Numbered from the stretch's first letter, positions 34,790 through 47,789 are shown. The stretch: DNA of 64,000 nucleotides from Stenopsyche tienmushanensis (GCA_008973525.1 WACJ01000077.1:992001-1056000), one strand, 5' to 3'. Program-made: numbers and translations. The notes: generated by a model from the sequence alone, not told the origin.

Positions 34790-35970
34790 ATGTAAAATTT
34801 ATAAAAATAATCATTGATCATTATCGCTCCCTATGCTATGTCCCAGTTGGTTGTATTTCTTCATCACTGGAATTTAGTACAATAACATAGTATGTCAAAG
34901 GATATTGCTCATTTATGCTATTTTTATCAATCTACCTAATTTAGTATAAGGGATAGAAATTTTAAGTTCAAATTCTGGATGCTGAAAAATATTAAATCAA
35001 AAATCTTTTATTCATAGATCTTCCCTTATCCAAAAATTACTATTTAAATCATTTTATCTTAATTTAACTATAAATAGAAAGCAATGAAAAATCATCAAAT
35101 TAAAAATATTTTAACCTTATAAATATAATATCCTTAATAGTCTATTATGGATTAGTTCGAATCAAATATATTAGCTTTTAAATATTGAAATCATTTCTTC
35201 AAAATCTACTTCTTATCGCAATTTTGTGCTAATTGAATGTATTATCAATTTGATATAGGTTTGCTTTCATCAATAGGAATTACAGAACCAAGAAAAAATT
35301 CTATCAAAGAAAGAAAACGTTGAGGAATCCTTAATATGCCTACGATATATTCAGACAATAAAAATAAAATTTGATTAAGATCTGGATAAAACGCTTATTG
35401 ATTCAAATCCTGAGCTAACCGTTGAGGTATTATAATAAATTATAGTTTATTATTGTATTAAGATGTAATTAAATAAGTTTTTATTAATATAAAGGCGAAA
35501 AATTAACGTATATTACCTTATAAAATATCGGTTGGGACATTAAGTCAGGATAAATGCTTCAAACGGGACTACGCTCTGCATCTGACAAAACTAGATTAAA
35601 TGAAAACGTCCAAGTTTAATTAACTGGAAGTGAGTAAATTTTCACCATAACTTTAAGTGCATAAACACTACAAAACTTATCCGTGATTAAATTCAGGACT
35701 TGAACTGAGAAGTTTTATTACGGACAAAATATTTGTATTTCAATGTTAAAATTTAGCTTTGGATTTTTTAAAAATGTATTCACGCATTTTTGATCTATTT
35801 AATTCGACTGTCGTGTATCACAATGGCATACTCAAATCATCCGTAGAAACTCAATTAGTTTCGATTACGGGGCGGCTTCGTCATCAAAGAACACTCCCCA
35901 AGATCTATTGTTCGTTTGAGCAGTAAAAAGGATTCGTAAGCTTCTTTCGGTTGTCTATAAATTTCGGTAT
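34790..35970. other. No gene seen
   Basis: AT-rich DNA between the Tigger-like element and the recursive-splice motif; no coding or repeat structure recognised. Confidence 0.4.
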
Positions 35971-35977
35971 ATAATTT

Positions 35978-36003
35978 GATTTTTCTTTCTTTTTCAGGTA
36001 AGA
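35978..36003 (+). promoter_or_regulatory. Candidate recursive splice site (zero-length exon)
   Basis: TTTCTTTTTCAG|GTAAGA joins a strong acceptor (a run of pyrimidines from 35980) directly to a strong donor at 35997/35998. This layout is the hallmark of ratchet points used to remove very long insect introns in steps. Scoring is by eye against the known pattern Y-tract, CAG, GTAAGT. It would place the window in a long plus-strand intron. An ordinary exon is not supported, because no open frame with a second splice site is evident. Confidence 0.45.
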
Positions 36004-36009
36004 ACTAGT

Positions 36010-38340
36010 GCATTAGTCCATCTTTAACGACGTAGATTTCAAGGATGCATCGAGACGTTATAATCCAGAGGATATCAATTGGTGAGCGTTGGAATAAATT
36101 CGATTTGTTTGTGTTTTTCGAAACAGGCTGTCAGTAAAGCTAATAGTTATGTTATAGAAGGAACGTTTTAGAACAATATGCACTAATCATATAGTAGATC
36201 GATGATCAACATTCTACCATAAAAAATTGTATGTATATACTGAATCACATTGAACGAATGTACATATTTCAATTCAAATCAGCTCCATACGACCGTCTCG
36301 TTCTGACAAAATATGATCACATTTAACATCCGAAGAAACTTGGAGATCTCAACTCCATTTGCTTCGGCGTACGGATGTGATTTATAAATGTACGACCCAC
36401 ATTTTGCCCTGGGGCCCAATTTTGATGTTTTCTGATTGGCTTCTCAGAAAGAAGTTGGAGGAGATCGCGTGTCCGACCGAATACGCACAGCTTTTCTACA
36501 AAATAATTTTCAAACTAGTTTTTAATAATTGTTTGTCGTGGATCATCACGCCATTCACAATTTAGGAAGAAATGAACGCCTATTGCGCGTGATATCGTCG
36601 ACTTTTTGTTGAGCGATCCAACAAAAACAGGAGCATCCGTGGATGAAAAACGAGACTTAACACATGCTTCATGTTGGATCATACCAGAGATTAAATTGTA
36701 AATTCTAAAATCTGACAGGAGCAACAATTATGAACATGTAAAAATAAGGGATGGTACATTTTTGAATGATTTAAACAATATCTTCGTCATTAAATTATTG
36801 ATTTTATTCAATTTTCTAAATAATATTTCATACAGGAGCAAGTTTATGATTTGTGAATCCTCAGCATCATTATGTATTCGTGTTTATGGGAATTTACATG
36901 CTGGGAACTGCGACTTCAAAGCATAAAAAACTTGGAAACACGCTAAAAATACGAATAAATTATGTGAAAATGCACCGATTCACGTCGTTCTTAAATCAAA
37001 CTGGCCAACTTTGATCATAAACAAAACTATTATATAACGCTAAAAACAGGAAGTATAGTCAGAAAAATAGAGAAATTATGTTTTGCCATGGTACATCATA
37101 ATTATATATATGAAATGAATTCATTTCACATTGTAAATGCAACAAATTTGATACAAACCCCATTATTACGTATTGTGTATTTTGAATGAAGCAAATTGAA
37201 ACCATGTACATGATCTTGATTATAAAAATTAAGCTATTTCAAAGTAAAATTTCGTTCTTAAATTAAATGATTAGATATAAATCAATGATCGTTTATTTAT
37301 ATTTTTAAGAATAAAATTTTCTAAACAATTCCTATGTGTCTATTTGGAAATTTAGCCAAAAATAAATTTATGCGATTGTTGAATATTCAGCGCAAAAATA
37401 TACCCAAATTCAAATATCATCATGATTATTCAATAAATAAAAACCAAACCATTTTGCTGATGTTCTCTGATCAAACCATCTAAATTGTGCCAAAGTTTCT
37501 CAAACTGTAAATTTATTTCATTCAAGTAAATGTTTTCAATTGATGGATCTATTACATTAAATTATAGCTTTTTCAGGGATCTCTTTTGGGGAGTTTTATC
37601 CAGAGTTTATTTAAAATTATTACCTTTGGATCGAGAATATCGATCTCCCAATTATTTTATTGCGATAATCTATTTTTCGAATGCGAATGAATTGGAAAAT
37701 TCCAAGAGCTGACTAACTATAACTCAGCACATAATCAATTATATCTTAAATTATGAATTTGGTCGGAAAAAATCAGCGATAAATGATGACAACTTTGAAG
37801 GTGCAATCCATGCAATATTTACTTACATGCTTGGCTTTGTCGTGTAACATCAACAATAAATTATTCGAATGAAATGTTCATAAATTAGCAATTCTCTTAC
37901 ACGTCTATAAACGTTGGCTGCGATGTATTTAAAGCCTCCAAAGCCTCCAGCAAACGTTTCGGCCGCCGGTGTTTGTACCGTTCTTTGAATATTTCGTTTT
38001 TTTGCAGCATGACCTTGAAATAAGAGGGAATTGATTAATGATCAACGTTAGAAAGTCCGATACGTATTTATTTATTTTTTGCCGCCGCATATCGAGAGTT
38101 ATGCTATATTGATCGAATTCTTCAGAGGACGCCATAACATCCATGCCGGAATTCAAACGGGTATGCTTTCGTTACATTACATCAGAGTTGTTGGGTTTTC
38201 GATTCGAATCAAAGTCTCATTCATTGGATAGAATCCGGGTTACAAAAAAGTGGCGTATCTCTGAAATTCCCATATTAAAACGGCATCGTATCGGTCGAGT
38301 AATATCTCACCATTAAATGGGATCGTACATAGAAATCCTT
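36010..38340. other. No identifiable gene
   Basis: AT-rich DNA. Frames of 68 codons (36359-36565 plus), 70 (36515-36727 minus), 60 (37530-37712 plus) and 75 (37929-38156 minus) show no known domains. Confidence 0.4.
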
Positions 38341-38349
38341 TTTTTCTTC

Positions 38350-38620
38350 CCGGATTTATCTTCCACACCACTCAGCTCCTAAGTAGTTAAAACGGCATTC
38401 TTCCGAAGGAGCCGAATAAAAAATGCGTAAAAAACGAAAGGGCTGAAGTAGTCCAAAAAAAGAGTAAAGGCGCATGTCATCGCGCTCCTCTCGCAAATTA
38501 TATGGCGAAGTGCGGGTGCGAGCGAGACGGAACACGAAAGACATGCGCGCCGAACGCAATTATGTATGGAAATTAGACCGACGCGCATGCATTAGCTCAT
38601 TGTTTGTCAACCGATAACCG
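38350..38620. other. CpG- and GC-richer unique island
   Basis: CpG-dense sequence (GCGGGTGCGAGCGAGACGG at 38511-38529, GACATGCGCGCC at 38540-38551) in AT-rich flanks. Two overlapping minus-strand frames of 67 and 69 codons have no recognised domain. It has the look of a regulatory island or alternative promoter, but no TATA or initiator arrangement stands out. Confidence 0.3.
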
Positions 38621-39009
38621 CACACGACTTGGGTTTCTTTTATTTCATTTTTTATCATCGGGCAAGGATGACATAATACTTAATTGGCAGTTACAGCATC
38701 AAATTGATGCACTTTCATATAATCACATTAATGGAGTTGGCTGTGTAATCGAACGGTACGCAAACCAGATTCATTTTTAATGTACGCCCCTAGGAATTAG
38801 AATGACCGCAAAGTTGGAGTAATATGAGACGATACGTGATACTCCACAGGAGCTTTCACCATAGCAGAAAAATTAGGAAAGACTCAAGCGAAAAGTATTA
38901 GGATGATGCATAAGTTATTCGCCTTTTTGAACAAAACAATATTGGCCCTTTGAATAAGCACCATTTGAATTCCGTCAGTATAAAGCATCTTTTAGCGTTA
39001 TGTATGGTA

Positions 39010-39303
39010 CACTCAAACCTCTTTTTGTGCAACTTTTTTGTGCGATTTCGAAGTTATGCGGGTTTTTAAAGCTATTTTTTATTTCATAAAAACTACGTAT
39101 CGAGATATTTTGGATAAAATAGGAAATAAATCATCAACACTAACCGAAATTTGGAAAAAAAATTTGAGACTATAGTTTAGATTTTTGAAAAAATTAATTT
39201 CGTATTTTTTTCCAATGTTTCGACGTTTAAAAATATATTCTCCAAAGGAATTTCCAAAACAGCTATGAAATCTTTTAACGCGTTTTTCTCGAAACTACTT
39301 TCT
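39010..39303 (+). mobile_element. TA-flanked MITE, family CACTCAAACCTC (copy 2, right end missing)
   Basis: It starts CACTCAAACCTCTTTTTGTG after TA at 39008-39009 and matches the reverse complement of the 5167-5649 element over the terminus, the CGAGATATTTTGGATAAAAT block and GAAATCTTTTAACGCG near 39270. It carries an extra internal segment of roughly 100 bp (about 39165-39260). The distal terminus is not present, so this copy is truncated. A mariner fragment lies about 240 bp further on. Confidence 0.75.
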
Positions 39304-39544
39304 TACCACGGTTGACATTATATCTCAAGTTTTAAATAATTAATTTACTTCAAACTTACAAGTTTACATTACTAAACATGTTCTTAATTATTGAGAACAG
39401 ATAAACTGCTAAAAATTTGGGGAATACACTAAATTAAGCAAAAATTTTTGGCAAACAAATACTTTGCCAAGGATATGCCCTGCTTTCTTAGAGCTTTTCC
39501 TTCGATCTCACTCATTGATCACCTAATCATTGTACTGTGACAAC

Positions 39545-39745
39545 GTTTCTTACTATCATTAACTTGTAATAAATTATACCTTTCGAATCCCACCAAACAC
39601 ACAATAGCACTTTTTGAAACTAGTTTTGACCTTAAGAATGGACATAGTCTATTGATCAAAGTCTATTCGTGGTCTTTATCTTTCTTGGTTGTCGGAGTAT
39701 ATATTTTTCGTCAATAGTCGCCACAAAAATGTTCGAATATTCAAT
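39545..39745 (-). pseudogene. Decayed mariner transposase fragment
   Basis: On the minus strand EYSNIFVATIDEKYIL (39695-39742) matches the block around the first catalytic aspartate (VTGDEKWI in intact copies). KVLLCVWWDSKGIIYYKL (39564-39617) matches the next conserved block (VLLCIWWDWKGVVYYEL). The segments between have frameshifts and stops. The second and third aspartate blocks are not recognisable further on. It is related to, but clearly not a recent copy of, the mariner at 22625. Confidence 0.75.
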
Positions 39746-39749
39746 CATT

Positions 39750-42420
39750 GCATATTCAAGCGTTGAATATGTTTCAATAGCATTTTTAGTCTAAAATCTT
39801 GATTTCCTATTCCTATTTAGTAACCGTTTTGAAAACCAATTATTTATCACATCTCCAGAGGCTTCTTAGATTCACTGTAATAAGAATAGCATACAATAAC
39901 ATAGATGATCTTAACTAATGAATCGCCCTTTTAAAATACATATACCTTATATATATGGAAAAAACTTTCGCTTTCAGTGTCGTTTTTAATTATAACCAAA
40001 GCAAATACTTATTTTTAATGACCACTTGCTGTTTCAAAATATTAATGGACTTTCTTTTACACACAACGAAGTGATCTTAATACATTCTGCACATATATGA
40101 ATCAGAAAATTGACCTTTAATAATGATTCACTATTCCGGCAAACATAATCAATAACAGTTTTATGCATAATCAAATTCCGTTACAAGTTCATTTTAAAGC
40201 ATCATCTTTATTATACATCGAGGGTGTATAAATAAATCAAATGTCAAATGATTCCAGTTCTTTGGATGGACACTGAAGAGGCCATTATCCTTCGGTTGAC
40301 TACATGTGGCACGATATTATAATAATACGCATATATCAAACCTCATAAATTCAATATTTTCATCGCCAATATATGCCATATATTTCCAATAATATTTATA
40401 TCGATGATTTTGTGAAATAATTTAATAGACGATTTCCTAATTTTAGATCTGTTTGTCAAATTTAATACAATTTATTTCATATTTATGGTAAATAAAAATA
40501 TTTAAATTTTGCTCCATAATAAGATGTTGGATATATCAGATTTAGCACATTTTTTTAAAAATACATTATGCAATAATTCGTTAAAAATTAGAGCAATGTT
40601 CATATCAAAACCAAGCTTAAATCTATCTTTAGCATAAAAATGAGATAGAGGAGACAGAGAATCAATTCAAATTTTGATTGGAAACATCTGTTTAGCTAAC
40701 ATCGGTAGGGTTTTCCTTAAGGGCATAGTTTATACGTAGTATGTTTACCTCAGGAGAAACCTTTCCGTATCGAAAACCGTCCATAAATAATTCTCGATAA
40801 ATCTTTGAGATAGTCCAAATATAAGAGGCCCTTTTTAAAGTTCGTACGCATTAAGCCTCCTCATAAAAGTTTTCCTGCGTAAAACTTACAAAGACCAACA
40901 TATGGGGCCTATCACAATAAAGGCGCAGTGCTGACTCTCTTGTTCTATTTTCACTCGATATGCGAATGCTGAAGACTGAATAAAATATCGAGTTAAGATG
41001 TATTTATGCTGCGTTTGAAATACTGGTCGTGCCCATCTTCAGAATGATAAACTGCCTGGATGCTGAAATAAAATATCGCCCGTGGACAGACACGGACCAC
41101 AAGAGTGGAATAGCGAGTGAAAGTATAGAAACAAGATATTGAAATAAGATACGTCCTTTGCCATTGATATGAGATCGTAAGTCTCAAATCCATTATCACC
41201 GTATCTTCCCTCATGAATTATCCATGCCGGGTTTGATCTGTGGACGAGATCTCTCCGTGGAACTCTAACGTTATCATTCTACGTCTTGTGCGCCGTGACG
41301 TACGTCAGGCCGTCGAAGTATAAATCAATCCCAGCTGGGAACACATGACTGTTTCTCTTATGAAATTTTCATTGACTTAAAACAACCAAAAATTAAATCC
41401 ACGATGGATAAAACATCATCTTAGATGATGATGATAACTGCAACTGATCAATCAGAACTATGGAGGCTTTCATCTGTCATTAGATGCCCATTTATATCAA
41501 ATATATCGTTAATTCATGGCATGAATTTAATTGGAATTAATCTTTCTTAAACCAAAATTTATAAATCTTCAAGTACGATCATCAGTTTATATCACTTATG
41601 GATACTTTCCCAATCTTCTTTGATCCAGATGAATCCATTTTTTCTGCGATCAGATGCACTGTTAATTGTGACTCTGACTATAAAATTTTTAAGAAAATCC
41701 ATCAATGGATGTCGACAATTTCCATAAGAGAGTATGCAGTGAAAGGATATTTTATGTGATGGTTTCACATTGCTTTCATTATCATAGCTTTTATGTTATA
41801 TGTTCAATCCTATTCGATTTATTTAATCGTCTCTATGTTTACTTTTATCGGATACAAGAAATTAGGCCAAATCTGGATCTAAATGATCGATCAAAAATAT
41901 AAATACTTCCGAGTTTCCAAATTTGTCATGTAAAATATTGGTTTAATTAAGATGTAAATGAGGGGTAATCCTCTTACTAAATATTAGATATTCTACAAAA
42001 AAAATCGCTTTGAATTGTTAAAAAATCTTACTTCGTCACACTTTTATCGATTTTATTCAATAAAAACAACCCTTTGATAAAAAAAATAAACCCAGTATTA
42101 AGTGCAATTATACGCAAATATAAGTTATCGAAGGATCAAAAATTGATCAATTTATATTATGATATAAATCCGCAATAATAGTCGTATTGCGCTATAAATC
42201 TGCAATCGGAATGCTATTGTCTTATGAGTCGTCGCACGCTGCTACCTCCCAGTCAAGTTTCTTTGATCCTTGATTTTCAAGTTATTTACTATGGTTAATT
42301 GCTGATTTTTAGCATTGGCTTATTTGTCCTTATCTAAGAACGCTGAAAGAAAATCATCAGAGATAGCACACCAGTTTCCCGACAAACTTGCAGTTGCAAC
42401 TCACGCCATAGAACGGCAAT
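39750..42420. other. No identifiable gene
   Basis: AT-rich DNA. The only notable motif is TGACGTACGTCA at 41296-41307. Frames at 40993-41214 (minus, 73 codons) and 41705-41902 (plus, 65) are unassigned. Confidence 0.4.
41296..41307. promoter_or_regulatory. Perfect palindrome with two CRE-like half-sites
   Basis: TGACGTACGTCA is a perfect 12-bp palindrome containing two TGACG half-sites, as bound by CREB/ATF-type bZIP proteins, though with wider spacing than the classic TGACGTCA. Chance occurrence cannot be excluded. Confidence 0.3.
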
Positions 42421-42429
42421 GTAAATACA

Positions 42430-42510
42430 CCAGGTTTACTTCCCCGGTCAGTGCGAAAGCCGGATTCCATCCTGTCACCGCCTTTGAGGCTGTTTCTTAA
42501 GTAAACCTGG
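42430..42510. repeat. 12-bp inverted repeat around a GC-richer loop
   Basis: CCAGGTTTACTT (42430-42441) and AAGTAAACCTGG (42499-42510) are perfect inverted copies separated by 57 bases of higher GC. It may be a small foldback element or a scar. No target duplication is visible. Confidence 0.5.
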
Positions 42511-42519
42511 ATGTTGGTC

Positions 42520-44380
42520 GAGTCGATCATTTGTTCTGATTACACCATTGTTGGTCAGCTTTGAATGATTGCCACAATTATATAGTGGGAAAATAATCGA
42601 AGTTCTTCTCTCACCACATTGTTATGGCCGAAAGAAGTATTACAAATGAAATGATTCAATTAGAACAAGGCGTAGATATCTTTCTTCGGATGTTAAGCGA
42701 TATATTTTTCACCTGTCGCTTTTTACGATGAGTCATAAAAGTTATAGCAGATTTGATCCATAACGTGTTATTCTAGCACGCCAACTGCTAATTATTTCAT
42801 AACCGTAATTTTAGCAAATTATAGCACCTTTCATTGAATCATGATGGATTTATATATCATGATTGTTTCGTTGAACTTATTTTTGTCTTAATCCAAGAAT
42901 AAATTAAATACATTGTATCGATTTCAATGATGGATGAATTCTTGGGATTGGAAAAGAAGCGCTCAATTTAAATGGGAAAACCTGTAGTTGGTGTCAGATC
43001 ACTGAACTAGTCTTCGTCGAGGAATCAGTGATTGATCTTCAGTGAAGATATTCTACAGACCATTTGTCAATTGTTTTTTTGCCGTATCCTTTAAAGGACG
43101 TATCCAATGTAAATCATGTTAGACGTTTGTGCCGCAGAAAAGTTAGTTTTTTCGCTCGACACCAACGGTAGTCACAATGTGCACCAGCGTTTATAGCAAC
43201 TGTGATGCACATTTCAAAACGTGAATATATGCTATGCATGCGTCCATCATAATATCAGTCGAAAATTGTGGTCAAAAAATTGCACTTGTATGTGCTTTTG
43301 AGATCCGAACGAACGAAGTTGAATAACATGTTGTGCAACAATCGAGAAAAAGAATAATGTTCACAAACCGCAATATTATACGTGTTGATGCATTAAGCCT
43401 CATTCCATTCTCCAAGACATAATATGTTTTTTAAATGAAAACATATTTTTACTACAAAAAATGCACGTTCTAACAACTAAAAAAATCATCATAAATTCGC
43501 AAAATTGAGTTTGTGTCTCGACCGCTCGTTGATGTCTATTAAATGTTTATTTCATTACAGCGCAAAAAACCTATAATTCAATCTAAAAAATGTTAAACAT
43601 GTTATATTTACATCATCAAATTATTTTTAAAAATATATATGGAATGATTTAACCCTTTGAATGCAAATAAATTTGTACGAAACGCATTAATTAATTATGC
43701 CGAATCGCAAGACGTTAACATATTCATATCGTATCCAAACACTCGTTTAGGACAATTAAGCTAATGGAAACATTTTTTAGTAAAATGTGAATGGAATGTT
43801 CATTCGAGCGACCTTCAATTTGATAGAACAAAATCAATTTAAAAGGTCGATTTTAGTTACGCTCTTAAAATTCGTTCCACTTACGTGATAATAGAGATGT
43901 ACTTACGTAAAAAAATTAGGATCCATTCGGTATCTGTATCGATATTCTTATTTCGTTTTTATATTTGGAATGATTTTCGATGCTTCTCTGGGCTCGTTTT
44001 GAGCTCTTCTCCTCTATTGATGATCTGTTTCCGCCATTCTGGATGTTGAGAAACGATTTAAGGTCTAGTGTGAAACTAAAAAGGACTGCAAACAACTATC
44101 GCATTAACCACTTCAAAGTACTTGAATATTTATAAATTCTGCGTATCAGGGTTTAATCCTATAATGTATCTTAATTATATATAAACAAGACCAAGCAAGA
44201 AAAAGGAAGAAAGCACATTAACTTCTTTTTTAATTATTAAAAATCGTAGAAGGCGAAGGATTAAACTATTTTTGATACCAATGAAATTCTATATATATAA
44301 TTATAGAGCTCACCAAATCTAGTATTATTAATTTAAACTATAGTCTCTTTAATAATATATTAGTAATATATTTTTGCATT
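42520..44380. other. No gene seen
   Basis: AT-rich DNA without recognisable genes or repeat ends. Confidence 0.4.
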
Positions 44381-44393
44381 ACACACCCTAGTT

Positions 44394-44675
44394 CAGCGGT
44401 TCTTAAACTGGGGTCCGTGGACCTTATAAAAAACATTTATCTATACTTGAACCAGATATTTTCGTGGAATTATTTACAGAAAGCATTGTAAGACGATCTA
44501 TTTTAATCAATATTTGACCAATAAATGTTTATTTGTTTGTACAACTAAGTTTTAAGAATGACGTAAAATTTTAGGATGAGGTCCGCCATAAAAAAATGTT
44601 CAAGAAGGGATCCACGAAAAATATTTTGCTCAAGAGTTTAAGTTTAATTTAACTACATGAGTTTAAGAATCACTG
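44394..44675 (+). mobile_element. hAT-type MITE, 282 bp
   Basis: The left end, CAGCGGTTCTTAAACTGGGG, is matched by the right end, whose inverse reads CAGTGATTCTTAAACTC. CAG...CTG ends, GGTTCTTAAACTGG and the following GGTCCGTGGACC are typical of insect hAT MITEs. The 8-bp target duplication is CCCTAGTT (44386-44393) and TCCTAGTT (44676-44683), 7 of 8 identical, which is the hAT length. Internal GTCCGCCATAAAA partly mirrors the left arm. No coding capacity. Confidence 0.85.
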
Positions 44676-44689
44676 TCCTAGTTCAAAAA

Positions 44690-47600
44690 CATTGCATCCA
44701 AATGAAGACCTGAACAAGTCAGCTTTTTTCCACGGCCACCCACTGATTAAAATGAATGATACTTATTTGATATACATTTCTTAAATAAATCCTAAGAAAA
44801 TTACATTTTATCATCAGTTAAAAAGCTAAAATTAAACAAATTTGATCCGACAGACCTTCTTTTTATCCTGAGAATTTATACTACTTATTAACGATGCTAT
44901 AAGCTGATGATCAATTAAAAATGAGCGCGTTGCTATCAGCAGTTTGACAGTTACAATCGGATAAATTTGGTAACACTTGATCTGGTGATTATTATGCATC
45001 AATTTATTTAGCATAAGATGAATTTTAGTGTCACTTTTTTTAAGCAGATCGCATTTTTTCAATGAAACATATAAATGCAGGTTTGCTGTTTAATATATCA
45101 TCTTGTAAGCTTAAACATTAAATATTGTTCATAAATAGAAAGTCATTGATAGACCCATAATTTTTCTGCAATTAATGTTTTTATCCGCTAAAAATACGCC
45201 CAACATCTCAGGAAATAATCAATATGAAGAAACACAATTTTATTTCGCTTAAGGTATTTTAAATTCTGCCTGATATTAAGCCATATAATACCAAAATGCT
45301 TTGGTGGTATCCTAATTAAGTCAGGTACCATGATACCCTCGCAACGGTTTTATACCTAAGGGTTTGTCTTTTGTATGCCTTGAATACAGTATGCTGTATA
45401 AATATTATATCATATTGTTTAAAGATAGATGCAATCAAAAATATTGGTTGTTAAAACGGAATTGATTGAGTTTTTTGTGCTTTTAGGGTTAAATATAATG
45501 GATAACTTTTCTTAAGTCAAAAAGCAAATTTAATTGGTCATGTTAGAGGTACCTTAGATCAAATATTATTTATAGCAACGAGAATCACGATCATTAAACA
45601 GTCTTGGCACTTCTCCTACAGGTAAAAGCAGTTAGGTTTCACGTTGCGGTTTCTAAGCGTGGGTGCAAACGATATCAACGCTCATTTTACACATAGTAAA
45701 TAAATTTGAGTTTTTGTAAAAGCACTCGAAAAGAGTGCTGTAAAATGTTCGAAACGTCAGTGTGAAATGCATTATTTGGGTGTGGATGGCTCTTAAACAT
45801 TTTGGGTCAGCAGGTGCAGGCCGGAAATGGAGGGTCGGCATTCCCTTTCAAAGACAGGTGAATAAATAGCATTGCTTCTGTGCAGATCGAACTGTCGTCT
45901 TTTGGTGTTGGAGTCATCCGATGAAGAAGATGTGCTCGTAAATTTTATCTAATGTCTGTGATTTATTGTGTGGAGTTGGCACAGCAAAAAAGTCTGTAAA
46001 ACAGTTCTCATATTGCAGAAATAACATCCAGCCTATCTGAATCATAAACTTTCATTTCTAATTTGAAGAAAACCACCGGCCGCTGCCGGTCGTGATCTTT
46101 GCGGCTTGCTAAAGCCACGTACCTGTAGGATCAGAGGATATAAATCAGTTCATAATATCATCTTCAGGTTTTTTTTAAAACATAATTTACTACCCAAATA
46201 AAACGTCTACAAAAGATTCATTGGACAGATTTATGCTGATGGATCCAATATAAAATTTGTTGATGCCTTCCACTTAAGCAGTGTTAATTTGACCTAAAAA
46301 ATATTTAATTGTATGCTCGTGTTTTTAAGCTTTACTTTAAGAAAGGCCAGCATATAATTTAAAATTCAGAGATGTAATTTTCTGCAAAAAATTACAGTAT
46401 GTGAGGCATGCATTGCACGCGAAGCTGAAGGTGTCCAAATGCATCCGTTCGGTTGTTAATAGAGGCTAAGGCTCTGGGTCATTAATTATATAAACAACAG
46501 CAGCCCTGAAGGTATTCAAAGTTTCAAAGCCCTTTTCAATGGCTGGCCACCGCTTGTTACCAGAGGCCGCTCTTATTACGAAATACCAGAACAATTCCAG
46601 CTGAGTTACGACTTCGGTGCTGGCCGTGCAGACCACGCACGAGGTGATTTACACTGAACCCTTTGAAAAATCATGCATCTCAACTTATTGCATTTTCTGC
46701 TCCTCACCACCCTTGGGACGAATCAATAAATTTCATACCGAAAGAAGCTCATGCCGCATTAAAGCGTTCACCACAGAATCATCCAACGAGCCCATTTCAT
46801 AATGCATCTTACATAAAAGAGAAGTTCACTCGTATATGACATTCGTAATTAGTGTGACGACAGCATCATAACAACAATGAAGATGTTATCTCGCCAATGT
46901 AAAATTGTACACTTAGATTGCGCAGATTTGGATCGCTTAAGCTCTTGAACAATAGCAATGAAGCTCACCTAAAAATTGCTCTATCTGCGTTTAAAAATAA
47001 ATAAATATTACTTATTTTCGTTTTTATAATTACGCCAGGAGGTTTTAATACAATCATTAGATCCCAACATCAACATTGAAAAACAACAGTGCGGAAGAAT
47101 GCAAGAAATACATGTGAAAAAATACACTCCTCCATTATAAGAAGTTCATGTCGCTCACAAGAAAGCCTTGATTGGAACAATTTTACCATGAGAAATCCTT
47201 TAAATTTGCCTGATATAAATGAATTGATCTTAATTTTTCGTCATTAGACTTTCGTTCAGCATCAATTATTAGATTACACTTAGGCAAACTCAACAACACC
47301 ATTTCGTATCTTATAAAAAAGGTGATTAGCTCTTAGGCAATCGATGGCACCTGTTTTATACATGAGACTTGAACTAGCGTGAGTTTACGATGCATTAACA
47401 GTTATAGTTGTTGTCACAAGTGTTTATATTTTTATTGATTTGTAGCCAAATAAAAATCAATTTATTGAAAAGCTCGCAATCAAGATACAAGCAAAATTTT
47501 GCTGACAAATAGAAATCAGCATGTTATCATGCTTTCTGAATGCGTAAATCAAAAATTAAATTTGGCTTAAGACTACCGATGATTGGAACAACCAGTGGTC
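44690..47600. other. No identifiable gene
   Basis: Mostly AT-rich. 45590-45860 is slightly GC-richer and contains CTTCTCCTACAG|GTAAAAGC (junction 45621/45622), a moderate zero-length-exon motif, TTGCGGTTTC (a Runt-type site) at 45644-45653, and an AGCACTC..GAGTGCT hairpin at 45720-45738. Frames of 61-76 codons are unassigned. Confidence 0.35.
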
Positions 47601-47659
47601 ATAGAAAGTGTTGATCTGCTCTGCATTAGCTTTTAAAATGACGATTATTTTCAAGATTT

Positions 47660-47785
47660 TTTTCATATCGGTTTTTGTTCCGTTTCAGTTCCAAACATTT
47701 AAGTCTGTTCGGTTGCGATTTTCTTTCCAAGAAATATAACGGTTTTTCTAGTTTTCGGTTCAGTTCCGAATGATTAATTTTTAGC
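47660..47785. repeat. Degenerate CGGTTTT / GTTCCGTTTCAGTTCC repeats
   Basis: TTCCGTTTCAGTTCC (47679-47693) and TTCGGTTCAGTTCCG (47755-47769) are similar units about 76 bp apart, each preceded by a GGTTTTT run (47669 and 47742). This may be a decayed transposon end or a short tandem duplication. Confidence 0.3.
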
Positions 47786-47789
47786 TTTA

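Noticed and set aside
46115..46140. Minus-strand acceptor-donor fusion (CCTCTGATCCTACAG|GTACGT)
   Set aside because: Pyrimidine tract is interrupted and the strand is opposite to the better candidate; not strong enough to list.
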